Source of the DNA: Sinorhizobium kostiense
Lineage (GTDB): Bacteria; Pseudomonadota; Alphaproteobacteria; Rhizobiales; Rhizobiaceae
Direction of reading: 5' to 3'
Length of the DNA stretch: 64,000 nt
Assembly: GCF_017874595.1 (NCBI RefSeq)
Contig: NZ_JAGILA010000003.1
Location: 486,861-550,860, forward strand
The position numbers and the translations under genes are program-made. Under the pieces are notes generated by a model, which made no database searches, had not been told where the DNA came from, and worked only from the letters and a program-made list of their open reading frames with translations. This document shows positions 1 to 9,546 of this stretch, piece by piece; the stretch's first letter is position 1; each line of letters starts with the position of its first letter.

Positions 1-88
1 CCGGGCGCGTCAGCCCAACCGACAGGCCTTGCGCAAAGGTCTCCATTACAACAGTCTTGGCGGCATCAGTTTTCGTGGCCTCGTTCAT
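1..88 (-). CDS. N-terminal fragment of an unrecognised protein
   Basis: An ATG at 88 on the minus strand follows a good ribosome site (GAAGGA) and opens a frame that runs off the window edge. Only 29 residues are visible, starting MNEATKTDAAKTVVMETF. This is too little to assign a family. The gene is transcribed away from the yhaO-like gene, so 89-485 is a divergent promoter region. Confidence 0.5.
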   Translation of the reverse strand, partial: MNEATKTDAAKTVVMETFAQGLSVGLTRP

Positions 89-485
89 AGTAAATCCTTC
101 TTCGTTTGAACAACCTACGCAGAGATAAGCCGTTTCTAATGTAGTTTTACGTGGTGGAAACAGATGTATCCACCAACAATTGTTTCTTATAGTCACAATG
201 ATCGGCGGCAACACCCCCAAACTCCATTGAAAGCCGATTTATTTTCACGGCGCTGGTTATCTATTGTAATAAGCTGGTTATCTATTGTAATAATTTTGTA
301 ATAATTTGCCAAGTCGCCGGCTTTTTGTCAGCCTTCGCACCGGCTGAGCCGATGACGCGATCGACCCGGCGAAAACGTAAAAACCCGCCGGACAAAGGTG
401 TGGAGAACAGAACAAAACGCGAATTCGCTATCGCGCCGACTCGGTTGTTGCCATATGAAGACGGGTCAATGCTTGAGGTATCCAA
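89..485. other. Divergent intergenic region
   Basis: About 400 bases between the leftward partial gene and the yhaO-like gene. It is AT-rich at 110-310, contains a tandem repeat at 252-293, and presumably carries promoters for both directions. Short open frames here overlap the start of yhaO out of frame and look spurious. Confidence 0.5.
252..293. repeat. 21-bp perfect tandem direct repeat
   Basis: The 21 bases at 252-272 (GCTGGTTATC...) are repeated exactly at 273-293. A further partial copy of the TTGTAATAA part follows at 295-303. It lies about 190 bases upstream of the yhaO-like start in the AT-rich divergent region. It could be a regulator-binding site or a simple slippage duplication. 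Confidence 0.8.
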
Positions 486-1748
486 TTGGCCTATCGCTTC
501 CTGCATACCGCCGACGTTCATCTCGACTCGCCTCTGAAGACGCTCGCTCTGCGCAATCCGGAACTCTCCGAACTGCTCGGTCTGGCAACGAGGCGGGCCT
601 TCATCCGCGTGGTCGATCTTTGCCTGGAAGAGCAGGTGGACGCGCTTGTTCTTGCTGGCGATCTTTACGATGGCGATCAGACGTCGATGAAAACGGCCCG
701 GTTCATCGCCGAGCAGCTTCGCCGTCTTCATGAGGCGGGCATTCGAACCTTCATCATCCGCGGCAATCACGACGCCCTGTCGAAGATCACGACGGAGCTT
801 GTGATGCCGGACACGGTGAAGGTGTTCGGGGCGAGCGCCGAAGCGGTGGTGATCGACGGTGCCGGCTACTCTCCCATTGCGATCCATGGCCTCAGCTTCG
901 CGAAGCCGCACGCCCCGCAGAGCCTGCTTCGGCACTACGCGCTTCCAGTCCCGGACGCGGTCAACATCGGCATTATGCATACCAGCCTCGGCGGATCGGA
1001 GAAGCATGACCTCTATGCTCCGTGCAGTGTCGCGGACCTACAGCAGAGCGGCTTCCGCTACTGGGCTCTCGGTCACATCCACAAGCGGTCGGTGGTCGAA
1101 GACGCCGCCTCGGTCATCGTTATGCCGGGCATGCCTCAGGGGAGGGACATCAATGAAGACGGGCCTAAGTCGATCTCGCTGGTCACGATCAGGGACGACC
1201 GGTCGATCGTGGTCGAGGAACGACCGACGGCGGTAGCGCAATTTGAGCGCCTTGCCGTTGACGTGTCGGGGGCAACCGACTGGAAGGGCATGATCGGCGA
1301 AGTCTCGTCTGGCCTCCACAAACTGCGTGCGTCCGTCACCGCGGAACACCTAGTGGCACGCGTCCAGATAACCGGAACCAGCGACCTGGCTTGGCGGCTG
1401 CGTCGCGATCTCGACCTCGTCCGCACCGAGCTGGAGACCCGCGGGACGCTCATCGGAAACCTCTGGATCGACAAGGTGCAATCCGTCTGCCTGCCTCCTG
1501 GCAGCGTCAACAGTCGGTCGGGAGCGGCAGGGGAGTTGGCTGCCATCATGGAAGACGAAGTGACTCGGTCGGAAGGCTACCGGCAGGAGCTCAGAGCCAT
1601 CGCCGAGGAACTGCGCGCGCAGCTTCCAGCCGAGCTTCGCGAGATGTTCGGCTCCGACGAGGTATCGTTCGAGGAGAATCTCGCCGACGTTGCCAGGGAC
1701 GGGTCCGCCGAAGTCTTGGCGCGTCTTCGCCGGGAGAAGGTTGACTGA
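486..1748 (+). CDS. YhaO/SbcD-like metallophosphoesterase, DNA exonuclease subunit
   Basis: A 420-aa protein of the calcineurin-like phosphoesterase family that forms the nuclease half of SbcCD/Rad50-Mre11-type complexes. The metal-binding motifs appear in order: HTADVHLDS (residues 7-15), AGDLYDG, RGNHDA, an MHTS histidine and GHIHKR. The remaining ~200 residues are the capping and partner-binding part. The start is TTG at 486, preceded by TTGAGG. Its stop overlaps the start of the next gene by one base, the usual arrangement of a coupled nuclease-ATPase pair. Length and partner fit the YhaO branch better than classic SbcD. Role (known for the family): end processing of double-stranded DNA; whether it serves repair or defence here is inference. 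Confidence 0.85.
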   Translation: MAYRFLHTADVHLDSPLKTLALRNPELSELLGLATRRAFIRVVDLCLEEQVDALVLAGDLYDGDQTSMKTARFIAEQLRRLHEAGIRTFIIRGNHDALSKITTELVMPDTVKVFGASAEAVVIDGAGYSPIAIHGLSFAKPHAPQSLLRHYALPVPDAVNIGIMHTSLGGSEKHDLYAPCSVADLQQSGFRYWALGHIHKRSVVEDAASVIVMPGMPQGRDINEDGPKSISLVTIRDDRSIVVEERPTAVAQFERLAVDVSGATDWKGMIGEVSSGLHKLRASVTAEHLVARVQITGTSDLAWRLRRDLDLVRTELETRGTLIGNLWIDKVQSVCLPPGSVNSRSGAAGELAAIMEDEVTRSEGYRQELRAIAEELRAQLPAELREMFGSDEVSFEENLADVARDGSAEVLARLRREKVD

Positions 1749-4700
1749 TGCGCATCAACCGGCTTGACCTGACGCGTTATGGCAAATTCACGGATGGCGT
1801 CATCGATTTCGGATCTTGTCCCGTCGGCTCGCCCGATCTTCATATCATCTATGGGCCGAACGAAGCCGGAAAGTCGACGACCTCCGACGCCATCCTGGAC
1901 CTGATCTTCGGCATCGGCACCACGAGCAAATACGGCTTCCTGCATCCGTATGCGTCGATGCGGATAGGCGCGAACATCCGCGTCGCCGGAGAGGATCGAG
2001 AATTCGTCCGAATCAAGCGTCCGCAGAACAGCCTCCTTGACGACGAAGAGCGGATTCTGTCCGACGCTCTGATCAGGGCCGATCTTGGTGGCATCGACCG
2101 GAACGCCTTCACGACGATGTTCTCTCTTGACGACGACACGCTTGAGAGAGGCGGGCAAAGCATTCTTGCAAGCAAAGGCGACCTCGGCGAGCTGCTTTTC
2201 TCCGCAAGCGCAGGGCTGTCGGACCTCAGCCGCCAGCTCATGGAAATCCGCGGCGAGACCGACGCCTTCTACAGGTACCGTGCACGCAGCGGCGCCCTGG
2301 GCGACCTAAAGGCGAGGCTGCAGGATCTAAAGCAGCAGCGGGAGGCAATCGATCTGCAGGCGAGCGACTTCCAGCGGCTGGTGGCCGAGAGGGATCGATT
2401 CAGCCGGCTTTACGACAGCGCCATCGCGGAAAGGACGCAAACGCAGAAGCGGATCGATGAAATTAGGCGCATTCTGCAGGCCATTCCTCCCATGGGACGG
2501 CTGTCGGGGCTACGGCAGAAGCTGGCCGACCTGGAGGTGGTTCCGGAGCCGCCGGAATCCTGGCGACAGGAACTACCTCAGCTAAAGAGCAAGGAGATCG
2601 AACACCGCGTCAAGCTGGAGGACCTTTCCCGTTCGTCGACCTCGTTGCAAGAGGAGATCGCGAGCCTCGAAGCCGATCCCGTCGCGCTCAAGCTGGCCGC
2701 CAGTATGGAGGAATTTTCTGAGCTCAAGGCCAGATACCTCACGGCCGAGAAGGACATACCAAAGCTTTCGGCGCGCGCAGCCGAGCTTTCGATCGAAAGC
2801 ATCCTTCTGCTTTTAGGACGACCGGGTGAAGCCTCGCCGAGCAGGCTTATCCTCGACGCTGCTACCGTCGGAACACTCAGAGCGCTGATCGCCTCGAAGT
2901 CCGGCGTAGACGCTCGGAAGGCCGGGGCCGCGGACGAACTCGCGAAGGCGGAGCACGGCCTGGCGGAGGAAAGCGTCGGCTTTCGGGAGGCCGATGCGCT
3001 CCAGTCAGCGGAAAGGACGAAGGCGTTCGACCTGCTTGCCGCGACTTTGAAGGCGCAGCCCCGGGCGGAAGATGAGCTCGTGCTTCGGTCGCTCGCTCGG
3101 CGGCGCGACGCCGCTTCCGGTGCGTTGTCGGAAGCGATGTCCCGTCTTCTTCCCTGGCGCGGCGCCGTTTCCGAACTCGGTACGATGGCGTGCCCTTCGG
3201 CCGCGACAATCGCAAGCTGGAAGAAGCTGTTCAAGAGCAGCGAAGAAGACTTGAGGTCCGCGCGCGCGGACCTGGAGCGGCTCGAGCCCGAGGCGCGGCG
3301 GTTAGAGGCCGAGATAGAAGCGCTGCGTAGTCAGGCCGGGGATATCGATGAGGCTACCGCCACGGCAAGTCGCATGTCCCGTGACAGGGCGTGGGTGGAA
3401 CATCGTCAGACGATGGACGCCGCGTCGGCGGACCTGTTCGAGGCAGCGATGATGGCCGACGATCGTCTTCTCTCTCAACGCCTGCTGCATTATGCGGAGC
3501 TAGGTAAGCTCAAGCAGCTTCTGCAGCGCCGCGCAACAGTGCGATCGGACATCCAAACGGTTCTTGAGTCCCATAAGCGCGCCGAGGGCGAACTCGAGAA
3601 GCTCAGATCAGAGGTCGCTGAGAAGGTGAGCACGATCTCTCCCGACCTTCGGCTCGCCGCCGATCCGCAGGAATTGGAAGAATGGCTTTGTAATCGAGAT
3701 GCGGCTCTCAAGGCGCGGGATGATCTTGCCGCCGTCGAGCAGGACATGGCCGATGTCCGGGATCGACTAGCTCAAGCGAGACGTTTGCTAACGCAGGCGC
3801 TGAGTGGTGCCGAAGTGCGCTTCCATCCGGACGCCGATCTAGCGGGACTGGCGTCCGCTGCAGACGAAGCGCTGCAAGCGTACAACGAAGCGCTGTCTCA
3901 TGCGAGACGGATGGAGCGTCTCAGGAAGGATGTCCTGGAGCGCCGAAACACGCTCCACGTGGCGGAGGGGGCGGCGGAAGAATGGGCGCTGGCCTGGAAG
4001 ACGACCTGCGAAGCATGCTGGCTTGGCGAGCTGAATGGCCTTCCCAGCGTCGACGCGGTCACGGAGATCCTATCGACGCTGGAAAAGCTTGCATCAGCCA
4101 TAGAGACCAAGGACACATTGATCGACCGCATTCAAAAGATGGAGAAGGACAAAGCGCAGTTTCAGGCGAGGGTGCTTGAGCTCTGCAGCATGCTCTCGAT
4201 CCCGCCCGACGGATCACCGGGCGAGCTCGCCCAAGCGGTGGTCGAGAAGGTCCGAGGGGCGGGACTTAATCAGGAGCGCCTCGAAAAACTGGAGCGCGAT
4301 CTCGATACAGCCCGGAAGGAGGAACACGGCCTGAGGCTGGAGCAGCAGCTTCTGGAAGCACGGGCGCGCAAGATGATCGAGTTCTTCGGAGTAGATACGC
4401 TGGACGAGGTTGAGGCATATTGCGACCTCGCAGGCAGGCGTCGGGAACTGTCGCGATCGATCTTTGAGCTGGAGCAGGAGCTTATCGAAAGCAGCGGCGC
4501 GAGCGACATCGCAGGCGTCGAGACACTGGTCGGCGTCGCAGACAAGATGGAACTCGAAGAGGAGCTTGCCCGGCTTACGCCAGTCCTGGAGGATCAGGAC
4601 CTCAGGTGCAGCGAAGTGTTCAGAGACCGTTCTAGGGCGCAGGACGCCATCGATGCCATCGGGGGCGATTCAATGGTCGCGCAGATCGAGGAGCAGCGGC

Positions 4701-5248
4701 GAACGACCATTCTGGAAATAGAGGACGGCGCTCGCCGTTACATGGAGCTGCGCGCGGGAATTGCGGCGGCGGAGCACGGTCTCCGGCTATACAGGGATCG
4801 TCATCGCAGCGGCATGATGGCTCGGGCGTCGGCAGCCTTTAGGACGATAAGCCGCGGAGCCTACCAAGGCGTCGCCGCCCAGCCTGGCAAGGATGGAGAC
4901 GTCCTGATCGCGGTAACGGCGGCTGGCGGTTCGAAGGCTGCAGACGAACTGTCCAAGGGCGCTCGCTTCCAGTTGTACCTAGCCCTCCGGGTGGCCGGAT
5001 ATCACGAATTCGTCGGCAATCGGGTGTCGGTGCCGTTCATCGCCGACGATATCATGGAAACGTTCGACGACTTCCGCGCGGAGGAAGCTTTCAAGCTGTT
5101 TGCGGAGATGGCGCAGCGTGGCCAGGTCATCTACCTGACGCACCACCGGCACCTTACAGACATCGCGCGGAAGGTCTGCCCCGGAGTCCGGCTCCACGAT
5201 CTTGATAAGGTCGGGGCGACCAGGCTCGAGATCGTCGCGGCCGAATAG
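1748..5248 (+). CDS. YhaN/SbcC-like AAA ATPase with long coiled coils
   Basis: A 1166-aa SMC/Rad50-like ATPase. The N-terminus has the Walker A GPNEAGKST at residues 36-44. The middle (~180-960) is rich in Leu/Glu/Arg heptads typical of coiled coils. The C-terminus carries the signature-like ELSKGARFQLYLALR, the Walker B region VPFIADDIMETFDD and the YLTHHRH switch histidine. It is translationally coupled to the phosphoesterase gene (one-base overlap), so the two should form one DNA-tethering nuclease. The length agrees with YhaN-type proteins. No zinc-hook CxxC was recognised in the coiled coil. Confidence 0.85.
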   Translation: MRINRLDLTRYGKFTDGVIDFGSCPVGSPDLHIIYGPNEAGKSTTSDAILDLIFGIGTTSKYGFLHPYASMRIGANIRVAGEDREFVRIKRPQNSLLDDEERILSDALIRADLGGIDRNAFTTMFSLDDDTLERGGQSILASKGDLGELLFSASAGLSDLSRQLMEIRGETDAFYRYRARSGALGDLKARLQDLKQQREAIDLQASDFQRLVAERDRFSRLYDSAIAERTQTQKRIDEIRRILQAIPPMGRLSGLRQKLADLEVVPEPPESWRQELPQLKSKEIEHRVKLEDLSRSSTSLQEEIASLEADPVALKLAASMEEFSELKARYLTAEKDIPKLSARAAELSIESILLLLGRPGEASPSRLILDAATVGTLRALIASKSGVDARKAGAADELAKAEHGLAEESVGFREADALQSAERTKAFDLLAATLKAQPRAEDELVLRSLARRRDAASGALSEAMSRLLPWRGAVSELGTMACPSAATIASWKKLFKSSEEDLRSARADLERLEPEARRLEAEIEALRSQAGDIDEATATASRMSRDRAWVEHRQTMDAASADLFEAAMMADDRLLSQRLLHYAELGKLKQLLQRRATVRSDIQTVLESHKRAEGELEKLRSEVAEKVSTISPDLRLAADPQELEEWLCNRDAALKARDDLAAVEQDMADVRDRLAQARRLLTQALSGAEVRFHPDADLAGLASAADEALQAYNEALSHARRMERLRKDVLERRNTLHVAEGAAEEWALAWKTTCEACWLGELNGLPSVDAVTEILSTLEKLASAIETKDTLIDRIQKMEKDKAQFQARVLELCSMLSIPPDGSPGELAQAVVEKVRGAGLNQERLEKLERDLDTARKEEHGLRLEQQLLEARARKMIEFFGVDTLDEVEAYCDLAGRRRELSRSIFELEQELIESSGASDIAGVETLVGVADKMELEEELARLTPVLEDQDLRCSEVFRDRSRAQDAIDAIGGDSMVAQIEEQRRTTILEIEDGARRYMELRAGIAAAEHGLRLYRDRHRSGMMARASAAFRTISRGAYQGVAAQPGKDGDVLIAVTAAGGSKAADELSKGARFQLYLALRVAGYHEFVGNRVSVPFIADDIMETFDDFRAEEAFKLFAEMAQRGQVIYLTHHRHLTDIARKVCPGVRLHDLDKVGATRLEIVAAE

Positions 5249-5308
5249 AAGACGCGTGATCAGGATACGAGACCTGCAACTTTCGCGGACGAAAGCGAAA
5301 AACACCCC

Positions 5309-6058
5309 ATGGCAAACGACATTCCTTCGACGCTCGCGCTCCTGATCGACGGCGACAACGCCTCGCCGAAGATCATTGCCGGCCTGCTCGCTGAAATCGC
5401 CAACTACGGCACTGCCAGCGTCAAGCGTGTCTATGGCGATTGGACCAAACCCGATCTCAATGGCTGGAAGGAATGCCTGCTTGAGCATTCGCTCCAGCCG
5501 GTCCAGCAGTTCTCCTATACATCCGGCAAGAACGCTACCGATGGTGCGATGATCATCGATGCGATGGACCTGCTCTATACGGGCCGCTTCTCTGGTTTTT
5601 GCGTTGTGTCGAGCGACAGCGATTTCGCAAGGCTCGCGGCACGGATCCGCGAACAGGGCGTAACGGTATACGGGTTTGGCGAGCGGAAGACGCCTCGCCC
5701 GTTCATCACGGCCTGCGACAAGTTCGTCTACTTCGACGTGCTGAAAGCGCCGGGAGAAGAAGTGCTGGCAACCCCTGCTGCGCAGCAAGAGGCGAAGGCA
5801 AAGGCGACGAAAAACGCCAGGGATAAGACGCTGCTCTCCATGCTCCGGAACGCCGTGGTTGCCGTTTCCGATGAGACCGGCTGGGCCAATCTCGCCGCCG
5901 TCGGCAGTCACGTGGCAAAACAAAAGCCGGATTTCGACTGCCGGAACTATGGTTTTGCTCGGCTGAGCGATCTCGTCGAAGCGACGGCAAAGTTCGAGCT
6001 GGACCGATCCGGCAAAGCACAAAAAGGCATTCTCGTCCGGCTTTTGCGCCCAAACTGA
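5309..6058 (+). CDS. NYN-domain ribonuclease-like protein with LOTUS/OST-HTH C-terminus
   Basis: A 249-aa protein. Residues ~8-150 are a NYN (PIN-like) nuclease fold with acidic residues in ALLIDGDNASPK, KNATDGAMIIDAMDLL and CVVSSDSDFARLA. After a Lys/Ala-rich linker, residues ~170-249 resemble an OST-HTH/LOTUS RNA-binding domain (WANLAAVGSHVAK...RLSDLVEA). This is the common LabA/DUF88 plus LOTUS arrangement, predicted to cut or bind RNA. It lies 60 bases after the yhaN-like gene on the same strand, so co-expression is possible. The substrate is unknown. Confidence 0.8.
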   Translation: MANDIPSTLALLIDGDNASPKIIAGLLAEIANYGTASVKRVYGDWTKPDLNGWKECLLEHSLQPVQQFSYTSGKNATDGAMIIDAMDLLYTGRFSGFCVVSSDSDFARLAARIREQGVTVYGFGERKTPRPFITACDKFVYFDVLKAPGEEVLATPAAQQEAKAKATKNARDKTLLSMLRNAVVAVSDETGWANLAAVGSHVAKQKPDFDCRNYGFARLSDLVEATAKFELDRSGKAQKGILVRLLRPN

Positions 6059-6500
6059 ACAAAGGAAGGCGCCGAGTCGAGACAATGGCACATAGCAGTC
6101 TTGGGCCAGAATACGCGGGCCTTCCGCTACAAAGCTCTTGAACTCCGCGCTTCCAGATCAGACGAAATGCGCAAGGGCCGGCCGCTGCACGTCACCGCTC
6201 GCCTTCCCTGCGCGAGAATTCGTTGGCCCGTTCGGGGTCGTCTGCAGCAATGGCCTTCAAGAACCAGCACCGCGGACTCGTCTACCACTGAAAGGACCAT
6301 GGTGTTGAGCTCGGGAAACAGAGGAGCCTACTTGCTGCGGCCCTCTTCGGCATTCCAGGCAACGGGAGCTCTCGGACTGATCCGTTCGATCGAACCGCCG
6401 GCTCCTCGGTGCGGACGTCTTTTTGGGGCCGGAGAGACTTTACAGCAAATCCTAGACGCAGCGTCCTCCGGAGGAGCGACGATGATCGCGACGAACTCGC
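6059..6500. other. Intergenic region without a recognisable gene
   Basis: The 440 bases between the convergent NYN and HNH-RecQ genes hold an open plus-strand frame (6101-6553), but its Arg/Ser-rich translation has no family look and it runs into the helicase gene. No clear terminator hairpin was seen. Confidence 0.4.
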
Positions 6501-8132
6501 CTAGCCAAAGACTGACGTCAGATGATCCGGCAGCGATTCCTGGCGGGGGTTGAGGCCCGCGCACCGATCGCAGCAATATCTGAAGCGCTGAGGCTTGCTC
6601 TCTTTGGCAAAAACCGAGGTTAAAATGCCCCGTCCAAGTCCTTGGCGCGCGGTCACTTTCGGGCCCTCGAAATACTCGACGAGCACCTTGCGGAAGCAGT
6701 CCTTCGACCCAAGCAGGGCGGCGAGGTCGTCTATTTGAGAGAACCGCCGCAGCAACATCGCCCGCGCCGTGACCTCGTCGAGTCCCGAACCACTCGCGGT
6801 CTTTTCGGCCATGAACCGAAGAAGTCCGACATCACGGCCGGCACGGCGACCGGTTTCAGTGAACGTAACGGCGACGGACTGCTTGCCGTCGCGACCAGCT
6901 CGGCCGAACTCCTGCAGATAGTCCTCCACCGATGCTGGCTGCTGCCAATGGATCACCAAACGGACGTCTGGAACATCTAAACCCATGCCGAACGCGCTGG
7001 TGCAGATGATGTGGTTGACGAGCGGACGGCTTTCTCCTTGAAACCTCTTCAGCAGTTCCTGCCGATCCCACTCAGTTCCAAGTTTCGAATGATAGAAGGG
7101 AATGTCCAGGCCATCGCTGCTGAGATTACTCTGCAATTCCTGCCCGATCCGCGCGGTCGGTACGAAGATCATCGCCTTGCGACTGGCAAACATTGGAAGC
7201 CGTAGCAGTTTGGTGATCTCGCGGTGACGAGCTGAGGCCGGAGCGCTCCACCGGATCAGCGCTATGTTTGGACGGTCGACGCCGCGGACGAACACTGTCG
7301 CGTCCTCGATGCCTAGCGACGAAAGGATTCGCTTCTGCATGGCCTGTCCCGCAGTCGCAGTGAAGGCAAGGATCGGAGGCGAACCGAGGCTGGCACGGAC
7401 CTCGCGCAGGCGCCCATATTCTGGCCGGAAGTCACGGCCCCATTGATCGACGCAGTGGGCCTCGTCGACGACGAGGTACTCGGGCCGGGTGCGCGACAGT
7501 GCGTCGCGTTCTCCCTGCCGCTTTACAAAGAAGCGCTCGGGAGCAACGTAAAGGAACTTCACTGCGTTCTTCCCAATCAAGTGATAGCGGATCTCCTTTT
7601 CCTCAGATCCGAGTGCGCTGTTGATAAACGTGGCAGGTATCTTTTTTCGCAAGAGCCCGGAGACCTGGTCGCTCATGAGGGTCTTGAGGGGGCTGACGAT
7701 GATCGTAAGCCCACGGCGAAGCAGGGCAGGGAGTTGGAAGCACAGCGACTTCCCTGATCCAGTGGGACTGACGACCAGGATCGATTTCCCTGCCAGCGCC
7801 GCAAGGACGATTGGAAGCTGCCCTCCTCGAAAATGGGACGCGCCGAACAGCCGGAGGGCGGGGCCGAAGTTCATGTCCGATTCGAGTGCGCGGGCTTCTT
7901 CATCCAGCCAGCGGGCGAGACGCATCGCCCATCGTTCGATCACCCGGCGTGCCAGGCCCCCGGCGAGGTTGGGGTGATGCGCCGCATGGCAGCCGTCACA
8001 AAGGGTGACAAGGTTCGAGAGCGCGTCGGAGCCGCCCATCGATCTCGGAAGGAGATGATGGACATCGGCGTTGCTCGAACTCAGCTTCGTGGAACACGAG
8101 ACGCACTGGTATCCGTCTCGCTCAAGAACCAA
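6501..8132 (-). CDS. HNH nuclease fused to RecQ-type helicase
   Basis: A 543-aa protein. Residues ~8-53 form an HNH module: CVSC, VHHLLPRSMGG, LSNLVTLCDGCHAAHH. Residues ~95-450 are a RecQ-family SF2 helicase with zero motif FRGGQ, Walker A SPTGSGKS (122-129), VVDEAHCVDQWGRDFRPEY, LAFTATAG and EFGRAGRDGK. The C-terminus has a short cysteine-containing end (CCDRC) resembling a reduced RecQ zinc domain; no RQC or HRDC domain is evident. The start is TTG at 8132 and an in-frame TAA lies only five codons upstream, after a readable stretch ending LVRNW. The original protein may therefore have been longer. It converges on the NYN gene. Confidence 0.8.
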   Translation of the reverse strand: MVLERDGYQCVSCSTKLSSSNADVHHLLPRSMGGSDALSNLVTLCDGCHAAHHPNLAGGLARRVIERWAMRLARWLDEEARALESDMNFGPALRLFGASHFRGGQLPIVLAALAGKSILVVSPTGSGKSLCFQLPALLRRGLTIIVSPLKTLMSDQVSGLLRKKIPATFINSALGSEEKEIRYHLIGKNAVKFLYVAPERFFVKRQGERDALSRTRPEYLVVDEAHCVDQWGRDFRPEYGRLREVRASLGSPPILAFTATAGQAMQKRILSSLGIEDATVFVRGVDRPNIALIRWSAPASARHREITKLLRLPMFASRKAMIFVPTARIGQELQSNLSSDGLDIPFYHSKLGTEWDRQELLKRFQGESRPLVNHIICTSAFGMGLDVPDVRLVIHWQQPASVEDYLQEFGRAGRDGKQSVAVTFTETGRRAGRDVGLLRFMAEKTASGSGLDEVTARAMLLRRFSQIDDLAALLGSKDCFRKVLVEYFEGPKVTARQGLGRGILTSVFAKESKPQRFRYCCDRCAGLNPRQESLPDHLTSVFG

Positions 8133-8617
8133 GCGTCGCGTCTCTTACCAGTTCCTCACCAGACCGAACTCGTCACACGTTTGCCTCGCTCGCGAAGATG
8201 CCGGAAACTCGCTGATAAAAAGTAACTGCTAGGCGCCGCTCTCGCGCTCGTTCGGTGAACTGAGCGTTGTTGACGGAGGCACCCGGCCGCTCGCCTCCTT
8301 TGATAGGGGAAGTCTGACCCGTGCGCGGTTTGCTGCACGGGCGTCGCCAAAGAGCCGCAGGGCAGCGTTCCCATACCCGTTCGAGCCGCTCCTCGTCTTG
8401 TATCGTGCGAGCGGCTGCGAGTGTGCCCGCAAGACGCGGCGGATGCACGCCCTCGTGGAAGCGCTGAAGAATTCGATCGGCCGATCGGCTCGTCCTTCGA
8501 GACAAGGTATTCAAAGACGACGCGCCCAGGCAGCTATGCCGCGCTCTGGGTCATGCTGGGTCCGTCTTGACTAGGGTTTACCAAGCGGCGATGCTTCCTC
8601 ACGGACGAGGAGCAGCC
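8133..8617. other. Intergenic region, no gene supported
   Basis: About 480 bases upstream of both the HNH-RecQ gene (minus) and the small gene at 8618 (plus). Several Arg-rich frames overlap here on the minus strand, none with a family resemblance or a good start. It probably holds the divergent promoters. Confidence 0.4.
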
Positions 8618-8965
8618 ATGATGACTTACGACTGGCAAGACACTCTCTTGGGCGAAGGGGACCTGGCAAGACGCGCGGCGGCAATGGTGCCCAGGATGCT
8701 AGCGCACCCAGCGGTCACTCTCGACCAGGTCTCGCAACTTCGAGGTCACATCGACGACTGCATCGGCAGGCTCGGAACCCTGCTCGTCGAAATGGAGAAT
8801 GCCGGAGCCGATCAGGTCTTCGTCGGGGCCGCGCGCACGATACGTGATGCATGGCAGAGCCTTGCCCATAAAGCCGCTGAGAGGTCGCGATTGTTCGAAA
8901 TTGGCTTCGTTGACGTCCGCCCCACGCTGACGGACACCAAGGATCAGGGCGTGGCCACGCACTAG
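8618..8965 (+). CDS. Small protein of unknown function
   Basis: A 115-aa frame starting at an ATG that follows ACGAGGAG at 8605-8612. It begins MMTYDWQDTLLGEGDLARRAA and is helix-rich, with no signal peptide or membrane segment. Residues 25-95 (LDQVSQLRGHIDDCIGRLG...) look like a helical bundle. The frame is open upstream to a TTG at 8567, but the ribosome site favours 8618. No family recognised. Confidence 0.55.
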   Translation: MMTYDWQDTLLGEGDLARRAAAMVPRMLAHPAVTLDQVSQLRGHIDDCIGRLGTLLVEMENAGADQVFVGAARTIRDAWQSLAHKAAERSRLFEIGFVDVRPTLTDTKDQGVATH

Positions 8966-9185
8966 TTGATCAGCCGAATGCTGGTGATCCGCTGTTACCG
9001 CGAGACCATGCGGCCTAGTGCAATCCCTAAGTTTCAGCTTGCGACCCGTCTCAGCACCTCAGCAAGGCGGCCGCCACCGCTGGGGACCATGGGCCCATGC
9101 GAAACTACGACGCGGATCATGTCCGTCGACATCCTGCGGCCGCACTCCGCGGGTGCTTGCCGACCTGCCTCAGCGAGACAGGAAT

Positions 9186-9546
9186 ATGGGAGCAATTCTC
9201 GGCTACGCGCGCGTATTGACCGGTGATCAGGATGTCGCTGGCCAGACGATGCGGCTCGAACAGGCCGGCGCCACCAGGGTTTTCACCGACATCAGATCAG
9301 GCAAGAGCATGGACCGTCCCGGCCTAGCCGAGCTGCTGACCCGCCCCGGCGACACGCCGTCGTGCGGCTCGATCGGCTCGGACGGTCACTGGCGGAGCTT
9401 TTGGAAACGATGAAGATACTGCGAGAGCGACAGATCGACCTTCTCAGTCTCGAGGAGAAGATCGGCACATCCTCGGCCGCCGGTGAGTTGATCTTCCACG
9501 TGTTCGGCGTCATTGCGCATTTCGAGCGGCGGCTGATTAGGATTTC
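9186..9546 (+). pseudogene. Serine recombinase (resolvase/invertase) remnant, inactive
   Basis: The first frame reads MGAILGYARVLTGDQD then AGQTMRLEQAGATRVFTD, the N-terminus of a resolvase. The catalytic serine of the usual YARVS is replaced by leucine. Near 9358 the reading frame shifts by one base and continues as VRLDRLGRSLAELLE and SSAAGELIFHVFG.IAHFERRLI, the rest of the catalytic domain. Homology stops at about 9540, just before the ATG of the cold-shock gene, so the DNA-binding domain is missing. A mobile-element relic. Confidence 0.8.

Noticed and set aside
4979..6091. 370-codon minus-strand frame across the yhaN end and the NYN gene
   Set aside because: It is antisense to two genes with clear motifs and has no family resemblance.
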